Part shown: piece by piece, positions 16,882 through 25,066 of the stretch | Layout: each line of letters starts with the position of its first letter | Position numbering within the stretch: position 1 is the stretch's first letter | The notes under the pieces: model-generated | The model's input: the letters and a program-made list of their open reading frames with translations, nothing else | Database searches by the model: none | What the model was told of the DNA's origin: nothing | Position numbers and translations under genes: made by a program | Source of the DNA: Lachnospiraceae bacterium | GTDB lineage: Bacteria; Bacillota; Clostridia; Lachnospirales; Lachnospiraceae | Reading direction: 5' to 3' | Length of the DNA: 43,502 bases | Assembly (NCBI GenBank): GCA_014804265.1 | Contig: JAAVAC010000024.1 | Span: forward strand, 1-43,502

Positions 16882-17232
16882 AAAGATATTAAAAAGTCGA
16901 AACAATTTTATCACGACTTGTTTGGTCTTGATATGGTACTTGACAATGATGGCAATATGATTTTAACGGAAGGTCTTGTACTCCAAGACGAAAAAATCTG
17001 GAAGAAGTTTTTGGGGAAAGACATTATTCCAAAAAGCAATTCTTGTGAACTGTATTTTGAAGAACAAGATATAGAAGCATTTATAGAAAATTTGGAAAAA
17101 ACATATCCTTCCATTCAATATGTCAATCGACTTATGACAAATGGTTGGGGCCAAAAAGTAATCCGTTTTTACGATTTAGACGGTAATTTGATTGAAGTAG
17201 GAACGCCTATGCAATGCAAAAATTCAAATTGA
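16882..17232 (+). pseudogene. VOC (glyoxalase/bleomycin-resistance fold) protein, N-terminus lost
   Basis: The frame encodes KDIKKSKQFYHDLFGLDMVL, a standard VOC first half, and continues to a normal C-terminal end (GQKVIRFYDLDGNLIEVGTPM). The first strand, about 8-10 residues with the start codon, is missing: an in-frame TAA at 16879-16881 sits directly before. A ribosome binding site (AAAGGAG near 16869-16875) lies only a few bases upstream, as if an internal deletion removed the start. Restart at TTG 16918 is possible but lacks a site. Treated as a pseudogene. Confidence 0.7.
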
Positions 17233-17292
17233 TTTTATATCTCTACCACTGGTTGCGCAAATGTATAAGTAGCTATATAGAATGTAATCAAG

Positions 17293-17321
17293 GTTTTTGA
17301 TATTGTTTATGTATCAAAAAC
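17293..17321 (+). promoter_or_regulatory. Inverted repeat, possible operator for the XRE regulator
   Basis: GTTTTTGATA and TATCAAAAAC form a perfect 10 bp inverted repeat with a 9-base spacer. It ends next to the AAGGAGG of the regulator gene and downstream of a possible promoter (TTGCGC 17253, TATAGA 17276, 17-base gap). Autoregulation is inferred. Confidence 0.45.
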
Positions 17322-17338
17322 AAGGAGGAAAGACTACT

Positions 17339-17797
17339 ATGAATTTTTCTGAAAAACTATTAACGTTACGAAAAGCTAACAATCTGACACAGGAACAGCT
17401 TGCTGAAAAACTTGATGTTTCAAGGCAGTCTATTTCAAAATGGGAAAGTGGACAGGCAACCCCGGACTTGGAAAAGATAGTGGTAATGAGTGCGATTTTT
17501 GAGGTGACAACGGATTATCTGTTAAAATCATCAGAAATAGATGATTTATCAGTTAAAACGGAAATGTTGGAAAAGCAACAGCAAATGATGCTTGTTCGAG
17601 AACAAAAAAAGCATCAGATTTTTGAGTGTGTTATGTATGCGATTGCAGTATATATGATATTTTTTGCAATTGATTTCATTTTACATTATCACTTTTGGGA
17701 GTGGGTGGCAAATCCGTCAGTGTTTTTTGCGGGTTTTCTTATTTCTACTGCTGTTGTAATCCTTATATGCGTAAAGAAACTTAGTAAAAAGCAGTAG
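17339..17797 (+). CDS. XRE-family regulator with membrane domain
   Basis: A 152-residue protein. Residues 1-65 are a helix-turn-helix of the XRE/Cro type ([20 protein letters not shown]) ending in DYLLK. A short linker rich in Gln/Lys follows, then two transmembrane segments (about 98-118 and 124-144). ATG 17339 is chosen because AAGGAGG at 17322-17328 is well placed. Membrane-bound XRE proteins of this design are common in Firmicutes and often control an adjacent function; none is obvious here, so it may be a stranded regulator of the decayed island. Confidence 0.88.
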   Translation: MNFSEKLLTLRKANNLTQEQLAEKLDVSRQSISKWESGQATPDLEKIVVMSAIFEVTTDYLLKSSEIDDLSVKTEMLEKQQQMMLVREQKKHQIFECVMYAIAVYMIFFAIDFILHYHFWEWVANPSVFFAGFLISTAVVILICVKKLSKKQ

Positions 17798-18167
17798 TAA
17801 AGTTCCAACTTGCAACCAACCATTACCACACTATAATCACAACAGAATAAGCAACACAGCATCAGCGCATATAGAAAACATTGTGCTTACAGGTAATTTG
17901 ATTAATGAAATAATGTTGGAAAAATTATGAAAAGTGCAGAGAAATATTCCATTGTAATATCTCAATTTAATCGAGGAGGATAACAAAGTGGCAATTCGTG
18001 CCCATAAGACTTTTCTTATCACAGCTTCTACGTCTCGATATCAACACTTCATTTCTAACTTTTCCCACCCTACTTTGTTAATAAATTACCAATCAAACCT
18101 TGATTTCTCCCCCTCTTTATGTCAAAATAGAAGTTGTCCAAAAACCATATTATTGGAGGAGAATATT
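17798..18167 (+). other. Gene-free stretch before the hydrogenase gene
   Basis: No convincing gene. It holds AT-rich sequence and a GAGGAGG followed by GTG at 17988, which opens in frame into the hydrogenase gene and adds 60 residues of low plausibility. The segment may be decayed coding DNA or a long leader. No clear promoter or riboswitch fold recognised. Confidence 0.5.
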
Positions 18168-19670
18168 ATGAGAGGAATTGATACACAGGTAAGAAAGGTC
18201 CGCAGAAGAGTTTTTAAAGAAGTGGCCAGCCTGGCTTACTTTTCTGAAAACCTTATAGATGACATGGAAGCGCTTCCTTATAAAATCGTAAGTACCGAAG
18301 ACCCGGATTATTGGGAAAGTGTCTACAGGGAACGGGCAGTGGTCCGTGAAAGAATCCGCCTTGCCATGGGGATGAGCCTGCGGCCTGAGGATGCTCCGGT
18401 ACATCTTTCCCAGGGGGTGGAAGAAAGCAACATTGCGGAAAAATATTATGAGCCCCCTCTTATGCAGGTTATCCCTTCTGCCTGCAATTCCTGTCCTGAA
18501 AATAAATATGACGTAACCGATAAATGTATGGGCTGTCTGGCCCACCCCTGCAATGAAGTATGTCCAAGGGGCGCCATTACTATGAAAAACGGCAGATCCC
18601 ACATCGATCAGGAGAAATGTATCCGGTGTGGAAAATGCAAGACGGTATGCCCCTATGATGCCATTTCCCATCAGGTAAGGCCCTGTGCGGCAGCCTGCGG
18701 TGTAAATGCCATCAAGAATGATTCCAGAGGAAGGGCAGTCATTGACAATGAGATTTGCGTTTCCTGCGGTCAGTGCATGGTATCCTGTCCCTTTGGAGCC
18801 ATTGCGGATAAGTCCCAGATATTCCAGCTGATTCGTGCCATGCAGGCGGGAAAGAAAATCATAGCCCAGGTGGCGCCTGCCTTTGTGGGACAGTTTGGAA
18901 AAGGAGTATCGCCGGATACCTTGAAGCAGGCATTAAAGGAAATCGGCTTTTATGATGTATATGAAACTGCCATTGGAGCGGATATGGGTGCCATGGCGGA
19001 GGCAAAGCACTATGTCCATAAGGTGACCACAGGTGAGCTTCCCTTTTTGCTCACATCCTGTTGTCCATCCTGGTCCATGCTGGCAAAGAAGTTCTTTCCG
19101 GAAACCATTGGAAGTATTTCCAATGAGCTGACCCCTATGGTTGCTACTGCCAGAGTAATCAAGCAGGAACATCCCGATTCTGCCATTGTATTTATCGGTC
19201 CATGCGCTTCCAAAAAACTGGAGGCTTCCAGAAGGACTGTGCGTTCCGATGTGGATTTTGTCATTACCTTTGAGGAGCTTCAGGGAATGTTCGATGCAAA
19301 GGGAATCGATCTGACAAAAATTGAACCTGCGGAGCCTTTAAATGATGCTACTGGCGCAGGCAGGGGCTATGGTGTGGCAGGCGGTGTTGCCAGCGCCATT
19401 GAAGAATGTATCAGAGAGTATTATCCGGATGTGGATGTGAATATTGAACATGCGGAAAGTCTTGCAGAATGTAAAAAAATTCTCATGCTTGCCAAGGCAG
19501 GAAAGAAAAACGGATGCCTGATTGAAGGAATGGCATGCCCGGGAGGCTGCGTGGCAGGAGCCGGCACCAATATCGCCATTCCGGTGGCAACAAAAGAAGT
19601 AAATGCCTTTAAGGTAGCTTCCGAAATAAAAATTCCCGGCCCCGATACCAATCAGGAGCAGGTAGAATAA
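18168..19670 (+). CDS. [FeFe] hydrogenase-like protein (4Fe-4S ferredoxin plus H-cluster domain)
   Basis: A 500-residue protein. N-terminal Cys clusters: C106/C109, C120/C123/C128/C132, then classical CxxCxxCxxxCP ferredoxin motifs at 151-161 and 197-207, with extra Cys at 173 and 177. The H-cluster domain has TSCCPSW (C298), GPCASKK (C346) and [11 protein letters not shown] (C457, C461), so all four cluster ligands are present. The Ser in PSW and the overall length resemble group B-type [FeFe] hydrogenases. ATG 18168 with GGAGGAG upstream matches the family N-terminus. It probably couples ferredoxin to H2 evolution or senses redox state; maturases are not in the window. Confidence 0.87.
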   Translation: MRGIDTQVRKVRRRVFKEVASLAYFSENLIDDMEALPYKIVSTEDPDYWESVYRERAVVRERIRLAMGMSLRPEDAPVHLSQGVEESNIAEKYYEPPLMQVIPSACNSCPENKYDVTDKCMGCLAHPCNEVCPRGAITMKNGRSHIDQEKCIRCGKCKTVCPYDAISHQVRPCAAACGVNAIKNDSRGRAVIDNEICVSCGQCMVSCPFGAIADKSQIFQLIRAMQAGKKIIAQVAPAFVGQFGKGVSPDTLKQALKEIGFYDVYETAIGADMGAMAEAKHYVHKVTTGELPFLLTSCCPSWSMLAKKFFPETIGSISNELTPMVATARVIKQEHPDSAIVFIGPCASKKLEASRRTVRSDVDFVITFEELQGMFDAKGIDLTKIEPAEPLNDATGAGRGYGVAGGVASAIEECIREYYPDVDVNIEHAESLAECKKILMLAKAGKKNGCLIEGMACPGGCVAGAGTNIAIPVATKEVNAFKVASEIKIPGPDTNQEQVE

Positions 19671-19692
19671 CAGAAACAGAGAGGAAAGTATT

Positions 19693-21147
19693 ATGCAGAA
19701 AATAAGAACACGTTTCGCACCAAGCCCTACAGGCAGAATGCATGTGGGAAATTTAAGGACTGCCCTTTATGCGTACTTGATTACAAAGCATGAAGGCGGG
19801 GATTTTATCCTTCGCATTGAAGATACGGATCAGGAAAGACTGGTGGAGGGAGCCGTTGATATTATTAACCGTACCTTGGAAAAGACAGGTCTGATCCATG
19901 ACGAAGGACCGGATAAGGATAAAGGCGTAGGACCTTATGTACAAAGTGAAAGACAGGCACAGGGATTGTATCTGGAATATGCCAAAAAGCTCATAGACAA
20001 AGGAGAAGCATATTATTGCTTTTGTGATAAAGAACGGCTTGCTTCCCTGACCACTACCGTAGCCGGAAAGGAAATCAATGTGTATGACAAGCATTGCCTG
20101 TCCCTGTCCAAAGAAGAAGTGGAAGAAAAGCTGGCTTCCGGTATTCCTTATGTAATCCGCCAGAACAATCCTACAGAGGGAACCACCACTTTTGTGGATG
20201 ATATTTACGGAGAGATTACCGTAGACAACAGCGAGCTTGATGATATGATCTTAATCAAATCTGACGGCTATCCAACCTACAATTTTGCCAATGTGGTAGA
20301 CGATCATTTAATGGGAATCACTCATGTGGTAAGAGGGAATGAATATTTATCCTCTTCCCCAAAGTATAACCGTCTTTATGAAGCCTTTGGCTGGGAAGTG
20401 CCTACCTATGTACACTGCCCGCTGATTACGGACGAAGAGCACCATAAGCTTTCCAAGCGGTCAGGACACTCTTCCTATGAGGATTTGCTGGAGCAGGGAT
20501 TTTTGTCGGAAGCCATTGTAAACTTTGTGGCCCTTTTGGGATGGAGCCCGGAGGACAACCGGGAGATCTTCTCCTTACAGGAACTGGTGGAGGCTTTTGA
20601 TTACCGCCATATTTCCAAATCTCCTGCAGTATTTGATTATACAAAGCTGAAATGGATGAACGGAGAATATATGAAAGCCATGGAATTTGACCGGTTCTAT
20701 GAAATGGCGTTTCCCTATTTGAAAGAAGCCATTACCAGGGATCTGGATTTGAAAAAAATAGCAGCCATGGTAAAGACCAGAATCGAAATCTTTCCGGATA
20801 TCAAGGAATTGGTGGACTTTTTTGAAGAGCTTCCGGAATATGATGTGGCAATGTATACTCACAAAAAGATGAAGACCAATACGGAATCCGCCCTTTCCGT
20901 CTTAAAGGAAGTGCTTCCCGTTTTGGAGGAAACAGAGGATTATTCCAACGATGCATTGTATGAAAGACTGGTTCAGTTCGTAGGGGAAAAAGGATATAAA
21001 AACGGTTATGTGATGTGGCCTGTCCGGACAGCGGTTTCCGGTAAGCAGATGACTCCGGCAGGAGCAACGGAGATTATGGAGGTACTTGGAAAAGAGGAAT
21101 CCATCGCCCGTATCAAAAAAGGAATCGAGCTGCTTGAACATGCCTGA
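19693..21147 (+). CDS. gltX: Glutamyl-tRNA synthetase
   Basis: A 484-residue class I aminoacyl-tRNA synthetase that charges tRNA-Glu (and perhaps tRNA-Gln where GatCAB operates). The HIGH-type motif is [19 protein letters not shown] near residues 7-25 and the KMSKS-type motif is [10 protein letters not shown]. The length is normal. Start ATG 19693 follows AGAGGAAAG. The gene lies 22 bases after the hydrogenase gene, and its stop codon overlaps the start of the helicase gene. Confidence 0.96.
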   Translation: MQKIRTRFAPSPTGRMHVGNLRTALYAYLITKHEGGDFILRIEDTDQERLVEGAVDIINRTLEKTGLIHDEGPDKDKGVGPYVQSERQAQGLYLEYAKKLIDKGEAYYCFCDKERLASLTTTVAGKEINVYDKHCLSLSKEEVEEKLASGIPYVIRQNNPTEGTTTFVDDIYGEITVDNSELDDMILIKSDGYPTYNFANVVDDHLMGITHVVRGNEYLSSSPKYNRLYEAFGWEVPTYVHCPLITDEEHHKLSKRSGHSSYEDLLEQGFLSEAIVNFVALLGWSPEDNREIFSLQELVEAFDYRHISKSPAVFDYTKLKWMNGEYMKAMEFDRFYEMAFPYLKEAITRDLDLKKIAAMVKTRIEIFPDIKELVDFFEELPEYDVAMYTHKKMKTNTESALSVLKEVLPVLEETEDYSNDALYERLVQFVGEKGYKNGYVMWPVRTAVSGKQMTPAGATEIMEVLGKEESIARIKKGIELLEHA

Positions 21148-22993
21148 AAAGTCATTGAATCCTGAACAGGAAAAAGCAGTTTTACACGGAAGGGGACCGG
21201 CTATGGTACTGGCCGGTCCCGGTTCCGGAAAAACCTTTGTCTTAACAAAACGTATCAAACATCTGATCTTACACCATCACATCAATCCCCAAAACATTCT
21301 TACCATTACATTTACAAGGGCGGCCGCCATGGAAATGAAGAAGAGAGCCGTTGCCATGGAAAAACAGGCAGCACAGGCGGTATTTGGAACCTTTCATTCC
21401 ATCTTTTTTCAAATCTTAAGAACATCTTATCCATATTCCCAATTTACCATTATTACCGAAGGAGAAAAGCAGCAAATCGTAAAAGAAATCCTATATAGAA
21501 CTTCTGTACCCGAGGAAGACATACCATCCATGACTTTAACTATGTTGAAAGAAATCAACCGAATCAAGGCAAAGGACTGTACCATAAATGAGTACGAGGG
21601 CGGCATATTAGAGCCGGAACTGTTTCGGAGAATTTACGGAGAGTATGAAAAGGAACTGCTTTTCCGTAAAAAAGTAGATTTTGACGGTATCCTTTTTCTA
21701 TGCAGGGATTATCTTACACAGGATAAAAAAGCATTGGGCTTTTGGCAGAACCGTTTTTCTTTTTTCCTCATTGATGAATTTCAGGATATCAACCGGGTTC
21801 AATATGAAGTCATAAGTCTCCTTGCCTCAAAAAGCAGGAATCTGTTTGCGGTAGGGGATGATGACCAGTCCATATACGGTTTTCGGGGCTCCAAGCCCGG
21901 TTTCATGAAGGAATTTTTAAAGGATTTTCCAAATGCGGCCCAAATCGTCCTAAACACCAATTATCGAAGCAGAAAGGAAATCGTGGATGTGGCGGGAAAA
22001 AGCATTTCCCACAATAAGAACAGATTTCCCAAAAGGATTGTTTCCGGCAGAGAAGAACAACAGGAAGAAAAGGAACAAAGGGCTGCCGTTACCATCCACA
22101 TATGGAAGGAAGAGCAGGAAGAAATAGAACATATCATACAAGAAATCCAAAAGAGTCCCTGTGAAATGGAGAAAATGGCCGTCTTGTTCCGGACCAATCA
22201 GAAGGCACAGCTATTTGCGGAAAAACTGTTTTCCCACGATATTCCCTATGTCATGAAGGAAAAGCCGGAAAATTTTTACGAACACCCTATAGTACGGGAT
22301 ATTTTGGCATATTTACGGTTTGCCCATATGGAACAAAGGCGGTCTTATTTTTATCAGTTTATGAATAAGCCTCTTCGATATATCCGAAGAGAAGCCGTAA
22401 CTTCAGAGCTGGTAGACTTTCAAGAGTTATACATTGCTTACTTCGGAAAAAGACAGATGTTGGCTAATTTAAGAAAGCTGGAGAAAGATATAAGCTTTTT
22501 GAAAACGCTGGATGCATATGCCGGCATTTCCTACGTGCTAAAAGCCATCGGATATGAAGCCTACAGCCGAACGAAAACCGGTGGAAACATGGAGAAATGG
22601 AAGGAACAGGAAGAGATTCTGCAAGAATTAAAGAAACGGGCAAAAGAGTTTCATAGCGGTAAGGAATTTCTTGCATTTATAGATGCCTATACCGTTCATT
22701 TTAAAGAAACTGCAGAAAACAGGAAACAGGAGGAGCAGGGAAAAGGAATCCGCCTTATGACTTACCACGGAAGTAAGGGGCTGGAATTTAAAGAAGTGTA
22801 TCTGCCTTTTTTAGTGGGAGGCGTAGTGCCTTACCACAAAGCGGCAACAGAGGAAGAAATGGAAGAGGAACGAAGAATGTTCTATGTGGCAATGACAAGG
22901 GCAGAGGATAAGCTCTGCATGAGCGCAACGGAAAACGGAGCTGCGAAAAGGTCGGTTTTTTTGGAAGAGCTGGGGGATGGAAAACAGGTTTAA
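21140..22993 (+). CDS. UvrD/PcrA-type superfamily 1 DNA helicase
   Basis: A 617-residue ATP-dependent helicase, shorter than PcrA (about 740). Motifs seen are [10 protein letters not shown], Walker [22 protein letters not shown], motif [11 protein letters not shown], motif [19 protein letters not shown], motif IV NTNYRS, motif [16 protein letters not shown] and motif [16 protein letters not shown] 21140 overlaps the gltX stop; TTG 21134 with AAGGAA nine bases upstream is an equally possible start. It acts in DNA repair or recombination in the cytoplasm. The composite repeat A2/B2 follows it. Confidence 0.93.
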   Translation: MPEKSLNPEQEKAVLHGRGPAMVLAGPGSGKTFVLTKRIKHLILHHHINPQNILTITFTRAAAMEMKKRAVAMEKQAAQAVFGTFHSIFFQILRTSYPYSQFTIITEGEKQQIVKEILYRTSVPEEDIPSMTLTMLKEINRIKAKDCTINEYEGGILEPELFRRIYGEYEKELLFRKKVDFDGILFLCRDYLTQDKKALGFWQNRFSFFLIDEFQDINRVQYEVISLLASKSRNLFAVGDDDQSIYGFRGSKPGFMKEFLKDFPNAAQIVLNTNYRSRKEIVDVAGKSISHNKNRFPKRIVSGREEQQEEKEQRAAVTIHIWKEEQEEIEHIIQEIQKSPCEMEKMAVLFRTNQKAQLFAEKLFSHDIPYVMKEKPENFYEHPIVRDILAYLRFAHMEQRRSYFYQFMNKPLRYIRREAVTSELVDFQELYIAYFGKRQMLANLRKLEKDISFLKTLDAYAGISYVLKAIGYEAYSRTKTGGNMEKWKEQEEILQELKKRAKEFHSGKEFLAFIDAYTVHFKETAENRKQEEQGKGIRLMTYHGSKGLEFKEVYLPFLVGGVVPYHKAATEEEMEEERRMFYVAMTRAEDKLCMSATENGAAKRSVFLEELGDGKQV

Positions 22994-23023
22994 TGGATAT
23001 TTGTTAGTAGTGGAGGAGGGGAC

Positions 23024-23249
23024 GCAACAGAGGGATGTGGGCGGATTCCAGGCTGAGTTTTTGATGGTGCTTTTTCTAAACAGCCTGGGAAGGGTTCGGC
23101 ACCGTCCGGGTCGTCATATAGCGCCCTCCATGGCGCAATATGACTAAAATTGCCGTCCGTGGCAATTTTCCCCTGGGTTATGGAACAGGCTGTTAAGAAA
23201 AAGTACCATCAAAAACAAAGCCCGGAATCCGCCCACATCCCTCTGTTGC
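23024..23249 (+). repeat. Composite repeat, palindromic unit A (copy A2)
   Basis: Same design as the unit at 3946-4184: arms 23024-23082 and about 23191-23249 pair with few mismatches. The two inner hairpins keep the loops CTCCAT and GTCCGT and the TTTTCCCC run. The first inner stem reads GTCATAT/GCGCC with GGCGC/ATATGAC, changed from copy A1 on both sides. It starts 31 bases after the helicase stop. Confidence 0.85.
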
Positions 23250-23441
23250 TGTTTCGTCTCAGCCAGTTACTTAACGATGAAGCTTGATAAAGCGGCATTT
23301 GCTTTTTAGCTTTTCCATATATCCAGAGCTTTCCAAATCATTTCAAATGGTATCATCCACTTCCAAAATATTGCCAAAACTCTCCAAGTCCTTCCAAAGC
23401 AATCCCTTTTTAGGCGAACAGTAAACCTTTGTCAATACACA

Positions 23442-23589
23442 GTAGGAGTTGTCAGAGCATAGGATAGTCTTCAGGGCCTTGGCAAAGTCGCCGGTACTTA
23501 CGCACCGTATTTTGGTGCGTTAGTACCGCTGCGTCTTTGCAGAGCGAAAGCGTGCCCAGAAGACTATCCTATGCTCTGACAACTCCTAC
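23442..23589 (+). repeat. Composite repeat, hairpin unit B (copy B2)
   Basis: 148 bp. The outer stem 23442-23472 with 23559-23589 is perfectly paired over 31 bp yet differs from copy B1 at 10 of 31 positions, each matched on the other arm. The inner stem is GCAAAG/CTTTGC in place of ATGAAG/CTTCAT. The GCACC-GTATTTT-GGTGC hairpin and the GC-GAAA-GC tetraloop hairpin are kept. The right flank is CGTCC plus a C-rich tract. Confidence 0.9.
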
Positions 23590-23632
23590 GTCCTCCCGCC
23601 AATCCCCCCAACTGTTCCTCCTATCTCAAAAT

Positions 23633-24007
23633 TTAAATCCCAAGATCATCCATCATCTGCTCAATATCAGCCTCTAAATCAGAATCACTTATAATCTCAT
23701 CAAATTCCGCCGAATCCAGATATTCATCATAAGCCTCGGCAGCCCGTTCAAATTCTTCATCATCCTCAATGCATTCTAATACCGGCTCTGCATTTTCGTC
23801 ATTTTCATCTTCCAAATAGCGGTAAATCCATACTTCCCCATCCTCATTTTCCCCATTTTCATCCAGGGGAAGAAGGACGATATAGTCCTGTTTTTCTACG
23901 GTGAGAATGGTAATGATTGCACAATCCACCGTAGTGTTATCATCCAGCTCAAGGGTTACAGTCATTTCTTCGTCATAAATTCCATCATCATTATTTTGCT
24001 TTCCCAT
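23633..24007 (-). CDS. DUF1292 domain protein
   Basis: A 124-residue highly acidic protein (many Asp/Glu, tail DLEADIEQMMDDLG). The DUF1292 core is visible: VTLELDDNTTVDCAIITILTVEKQDYIVLLPLDENG followed by EVWIYRYLED. In other Firmicutes this family sits near yrrK/yrzB-type genes and its role is unknown. The start is the complement of CAT 24005-24007 with AAAAAGGAG upstream. It is transcribed against its neighbours, converging with the helicase, with repeats A2/B2 between. Confidence 0.85.
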   Translation of the reverse strand: MGKQNNDDGIYDEEMTVTLELDDNTTVDCAIITILTVEKQDYIVLLPLDENGENEDGEVWIYRYLEDENDENAEPVLECIEDDEEFERAAEAYDEYLDSAEFDEIISDSDLEADIEQMMDDLGI

Positions 24008-24170
24008 AATAAGAATCTCCTTTTTGTTTGAGTGCTTGTTTTAATAAGGTGATTGTATCATTGAGGGAAGAAAATGAAAAGATGTATTATTGAATTTGGA
24101 AAAAAGTTTCAGGATGAAAAACACGTGATACAAAGCAGCTAAATAATTGTAAGAATATGAACTCTTTATA

Positions 24171-24199
24171 TTGACAATTATCAGACAACTTTTTAAAAT
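24171..24199 (+). promoter_or_regulatory. Sigma-A type promoter for the sirtuin-like gene
   Basis: TTGACA (24171-24176) and TAAAAT (24194-24199) with a 17-base spacer, 51 bases before the start codon. Confidence 0.7.
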
Positions 24200-24250
24200 A
24201 TACATATAGGACAAAAGTACAGGTCGGTCAGAAGGAAGGCGGGTGATTTT

Positions 24251-24994
24251 ATGTTCCAGTCCAAAGAAGAAAAAATAGCAAGGGTAAAGCAGATGATATA
24301 CAATTCCAACAATATTGTATGTCTGCTGGGAATTGGAGTAGCTATGGAATGTGGTGGAGTGAATTTTCTTCACGAAAGGGAAAGCTACCGGATTGAAGAT
24401 AAATATCATTATAGTCCGGAGGAAATATTCTCATCAGGCTTTTACAGCGCGAGAAAGGAAAAGTTTTTTGAATTTTATAAACAGGAAGTGCTTTCTTTAG
24501 AGCTGACGGTAGGACAAAGCCTATATGCCATAAAAGAGCTGAATAACTGGGGAAAGCTGAAAGGCTGTGTGACAAGAAATATGTATGGGCTGGCTGAAAG
24601 AGCAGGCATTTCCAATGTCATCAATCTATATGGGAATATACATGAGAACTGGTGCACCAAATGCGGCAGGCATTTTGATGTGGACTATTTGAAAAACAGC
24701 GTCGGGGTGCCGGTTTGTGATGTATGCAAAAGCCCCATCAGGCCGGGGGTACGGCTGTATGGAGAATTGGTGCGAAATGATGTGATGACAAGATGCGCCA
24801 ATGTATGCCAGTATGCGGATATCTTACTTGTGTTAGGTACCAATCTTTATGACAGCATGGTAAAAAATGCATTAAAATATTATCAGGGAAATAAGCTGGT
24901 TCTGATTACGAAACATGAACATTTTACGGATAAAAAAGCCGATATCGTTATACATGACGAAGTAAATAAGATATTGCCGAAGATTGTCTGGTAA
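24251..24994 (+). CDS. Sirtuin-like (Sir2 fold) protein with altered NAD site
   Basis: A 247-residue protein of Sir2 size. Kept: catalytic-type His131 in YGNIHENWCTKCG, zinc Cys 135, 138, 156 and 159, and the IRPGVRLYGELV and LVLGTNL blocks. Changed: the GAGxS NAD loop is GIGVA (27-31), TQNID is TRNMY (108-112, only N110 kept), and the usual GTS Ser is Asn. NAD binding or deacetylase turnover may be impaired or redirected, so activity is unproven. The start is ATG 24251 with a weak upstream site. It is the first of a run with the GH13-like gene; no functional link is proven. Confidence 0.82.
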   Translation: MFQSKEEKIARVKQMIYNSNNIVCLLGIGVAMECGGVNFLHERESYRIEDKYHYSPEEIFSSGFYSARKEKFFEFYKQEVLSLELTVGQSLYAIKELNNWGKLKGCVTRNMYGLAERAGISNVINLYGNIHENWCTKCGRHFDVDYLKNSVGVPVCDVCKSPIRPGVRLYGELVRNDVMTRCANVCQYADILLVLGTNLYDSMVKNALKYYQGNKLVLITKHEHFTDKKADIVIHDEVNKILPKIVW

Positions 24995-25021
24995 GAAAAA
25001 TTATGATATACTGTCACTGGT

Positions 25022-25056
25022 ATAGGAAGCATAAGCAATGGCTTCCTATGCTTATG
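25022..25056 (+). promoter_or_regulatory. Leader with H-type pseudoknot potential
   Basis: ATAGGAAGC (25022-25030) can pair with GCTTCCTAT (25041-25049), and CATAAGC (25030-25036) with GCTTATG (25050-25056). The pairings cross, as in an H-type pseudoknot, a few bases before the start of the GH13-like gene. Translational control is inferred. Confidence 0.4.
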
Positions 25057-25066
25057 AAAGAATGTG

